Of a stretch of 14,166 bases of DNA, positions 13,245 through 14,166 are shown one piece after another. A model generated the notes under the pieces. The model was not told the DNA's origin. It was given only the letters and a program-made list of their open reading frames with translations, and searched no databases. Made by a program: the position numbers and the translations under genes. The DNA is from Candidatus Uhrbacteria bacterium. Lineage in GTDB: Bacteria; Patescibacteriota; Patescibacteriia; 2-12-FULL-60-25. Within the stretch, counting starts at the first letter, position 1. Each line of letters opens with the position of its first letter. The DNA lies in contig JAHFIK010000035.1 in NCBI GenBank assembly GCA_023246415.1, positions 1 to 14,166 of the forward strand, in the 5' to 3' direction.

Positions 13245-13258
13245 CTATTGCTGGATTG

Positions 13259-13696
13259 TTACGCCTTCACTTCCTCTGGCACGACGTCCGTGACTTCTTC
13301 CTTTTCACCATCAACCGGGATAGGTTCTGCGACGACGACTTCTTTGACGGCTGAAAGTTTGACGTTGCGGACTTCCTTCATGCGCTTGGTGTGATCGCGG
13401 AGGAAGCTCAGGTTCTTCCGGCGAACCAACAGCTGTTTCACGAGTTCGATTTTATCGATGGATGGGAGCGCGAGCGGGTAAATTTTTTCAACGCCAACGC
13501 CGTGGGAGATCTTCCGGACGGTCATGGTTTGATGGATCCCTTTGCCACGAACGGTCATCACAAGACCTTCGTAGACCTGGATACGTTCGCGGGGACCTTT
13601 TGCACCAATTTCCGTGATGCGCTGGTGGATCCGGATTTGCATCCCGGTCCGGACCTGCTCCGGTTTAATGGTGGTGTATTGCGCCTGTTGGGCCAT
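13259..13696 (-). CDS. rplS: 50S ribosomal protein L19
   Basis: This 145-residue protein contains the whole L19 domain (about 8-112): RTGMQIRIHQRITEIGAKGP, ERIQVYEGLVM, TVRKISHGVGVEKIYPLALP, and the basic end LLVRRKNLSFLRDHTKRMKE. L19 sits at the 30S-50S interface. A C-terminal tail of about 30 acidic residues (EPIPVDGEKEEVTDVVPEE) extends it beyond the usual 115 or so. ATG 13696 is chosen for the family N-terminus. It lies about 8 bases from the predicted transcription start, with no Shine-Dalgarno, so the mRNA is nearly leaderless. The usual partners rpsP, rimM and trmD are not adjacent; the gene stands alone with its own promoter and terminator. Confidence 0.97.
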   Translation of the reverse strand: MAQQAQYTTIKPEQVRTGMQIRIHQRITEIGAKGPRERIQVYEGLVMTVRGKGIHQTMTVRKISHGVGVEKIYPLALPSIDKIELVKQLLVRRKNLSFLRDHTKRMKEVRNVKLSAVKEVVVAEPIPVDGEKEEVTDVVPEEVKA

Positions 13697-13710
13697 ATAT
13701 TTGTGGCGTG

Positions 13711-13739
13711 ATAGTAGCGGAACACGTCTCAAGAGTCAA
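13711..13739 (-). promoter_or_regulatory. Promoter of rplS
   Basis: Minus strand: -35 TTGACT (13734-13739), 17-base spacer, -10 TACTAT (13711-13716). The predicted start is near 13704, 8 bases before the ATG. Confidence 0.7.
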
Positions 13740-13762
13740 GGAAGGGGGAGGCGTGGGGGAGG

Positions 13763-13836
13763 GCTTATGGCTTTTGGCTTATGGCTTTTGGCCCGATCCG
13801 GATCTGGCCAAAAGCCATAAGCCAAAAGCCATAAGC
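13763..13836. repeat. Palindrome with arms of GCTTATG/GCTTTTG 7-mers
   Basis: The perfect 31-base arms 13763-13793 and 13806-13836 alternate GCTTATG and GCTTTTG twice, then GCC, around a 12-base loop. It begins 6 bases behind the kinase-like gene stop. No T-run follows on the minus strand (CCCTCCCCCAC). Confidence 0.85.
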
Positions 13837-13842
13837 TAATAA

Positions 13843-14166
13843 TCAGGCCTTTTTCTCAATCTTTTCGAAGATCTTCGCCGCGGTGACGTCCGGCCCCGGG
13901 AACGTCGTCGTATCCAGGACAAGGTCGTACTGGGCCGGGTTTCGGTAGTTCACCCCGTAGTACTTCAGGTATCGTCGGTCGTCCGAGGCCATCCGTTCTT
14001 CAAGGGCGGTTTTGGCATCTTCATGGTTGGCATAGTGCTCGTCATGACGAACTTCATCGGGGTTGTGCTGGGTGCCATAGACGCGACGGGCCGCCTCATC
14101 AATATCGCAATCGAGGAAGACTTTGAACGACTGAGGAATGAAATGCCAAGAGAGCCGTCCTTCGAT
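13843..14166 (-). CDS. Cytidylate-kinase-like protein, C-terminal part (truncated by window)
   Basis: Only the last 107 residues are present; the ATP-binding P-loop lies beyond the right edge. Visible are EGRLSWHFIP, then KVFLDCDIDEAARRVYG (about 20-36), a strand-helix of the nucleotide kinase core. ALEERMASDDRRYLKYYGV follows, where the arginines resemble the lid and phosphate contacts, and then YDLVLDTTTFPG. This order fits the (d)CMP kinase-like P-loop family seen in archaea and CPR, acting in pyrimidine nucleotide supply. It could also be another small-molecule kinase of the same fold. The stop TGA (13843-13845) is followed 6 bases on by a palindrome. Its codons look richer in third-position C and G than its neighbours. 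Confidence 0.75.
   Translation of the reverse strand: MEGRLSWHFIPQSFKVFLDCDIDEAARRVYGTQHNPDEVRHDEHYANHEDAKTALEERMASDDRRYLKYYGVNYRNPAQYDLVLDTTTFPGPDVTAAKIFEKIEKKA

Noticed and set aside
13843..14166. Possible foreign origin of the kinase-like gene from its GC-rich third positions
   Set aside because: Only 107 codons, judged by eye; a nucleotide kinase of this type is expected in such a genome.

Overview
The window reads like a compact bacterial chromosome of about 50% GC, most plausibly from the Candidate Phyla Radiation (Patescibacteria). This is inferred from a large Cys-rich secreted protein built around a VirB2-like two-helix membrane segment, a membrane-anchored DsbA-type oxidoreductase, an orphan membrane-anchored family 5 solute-binding protein beside secG, very short intergenic spaces, and several genes without Shine-Dalgarno sequences. 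TGA is used as a stop, so the recoded Gracilibacteria/Absconditabacteria code does not apply. No phage, IS transposase or CRISPR array is visible.

Layout, left to right. (1) 1-2432, leftward: the 5' end of an unknown gene behind a near-consensus promoter; an NADPH-dependent FMN reductase; an uncharacterised gene that looks frameshifted; an endonuclease/exonuclease/phosphatase (EEP) family protein; and tRNA-Leu(CAG). (2) 2584-3329, rightward: a small stand-alone sigma-70 family factor ending at a bidirectional terminator. (3) 3345-5526, leftward: secG followed by the family 5 solute-binding protein. (4) 5692-8650, rightward: the DsbA-like oxidoreductase followed by the 682-residue Cys-rich VirB2-like protein. 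(5) 8770-12616, rightward: uvrA and a 206-residue protein of unknown function. (6) 12684-14166: a REP-like inverted repeat, then leftward genes for a small membrane protein, ribosomal protein L19 and a truncated cytidylate-kinase-like protein.

Working together: SecG belongs to the Sec translocon that would export the neighbouring envelope proteins. The DsbA-like protein is well placed to form disulfides in the Cys-rich product encoded directly downstream of it. UvrA (excision repair), L19, tRNA-Leu and the nucleotide kinase are core functions.

Two themes run through the whole window. First, promoters are unusually readable: nine TTGnnn / exactly 17 bp / TAnnnT pairs, plus one extended -10. 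Three of them sit so close to the start codon that the mRNA would be leaderless or nearly so. Second, many intergenic gaps hold a long palindrome whose arms are themselves tandem arrays of 7- or 8-base words (GGCAGTA, GGAATTT, GGGAAGT, GCTTATG/GCTTTTG, AAGCCATG, TCCGTnnn). Most lie 3 to 26 bases behind a gene end, like terminators, but several lack a T-run, one lies between divergent promoters and one covers a start codon. This element class is the most interesting unexplained structure here.
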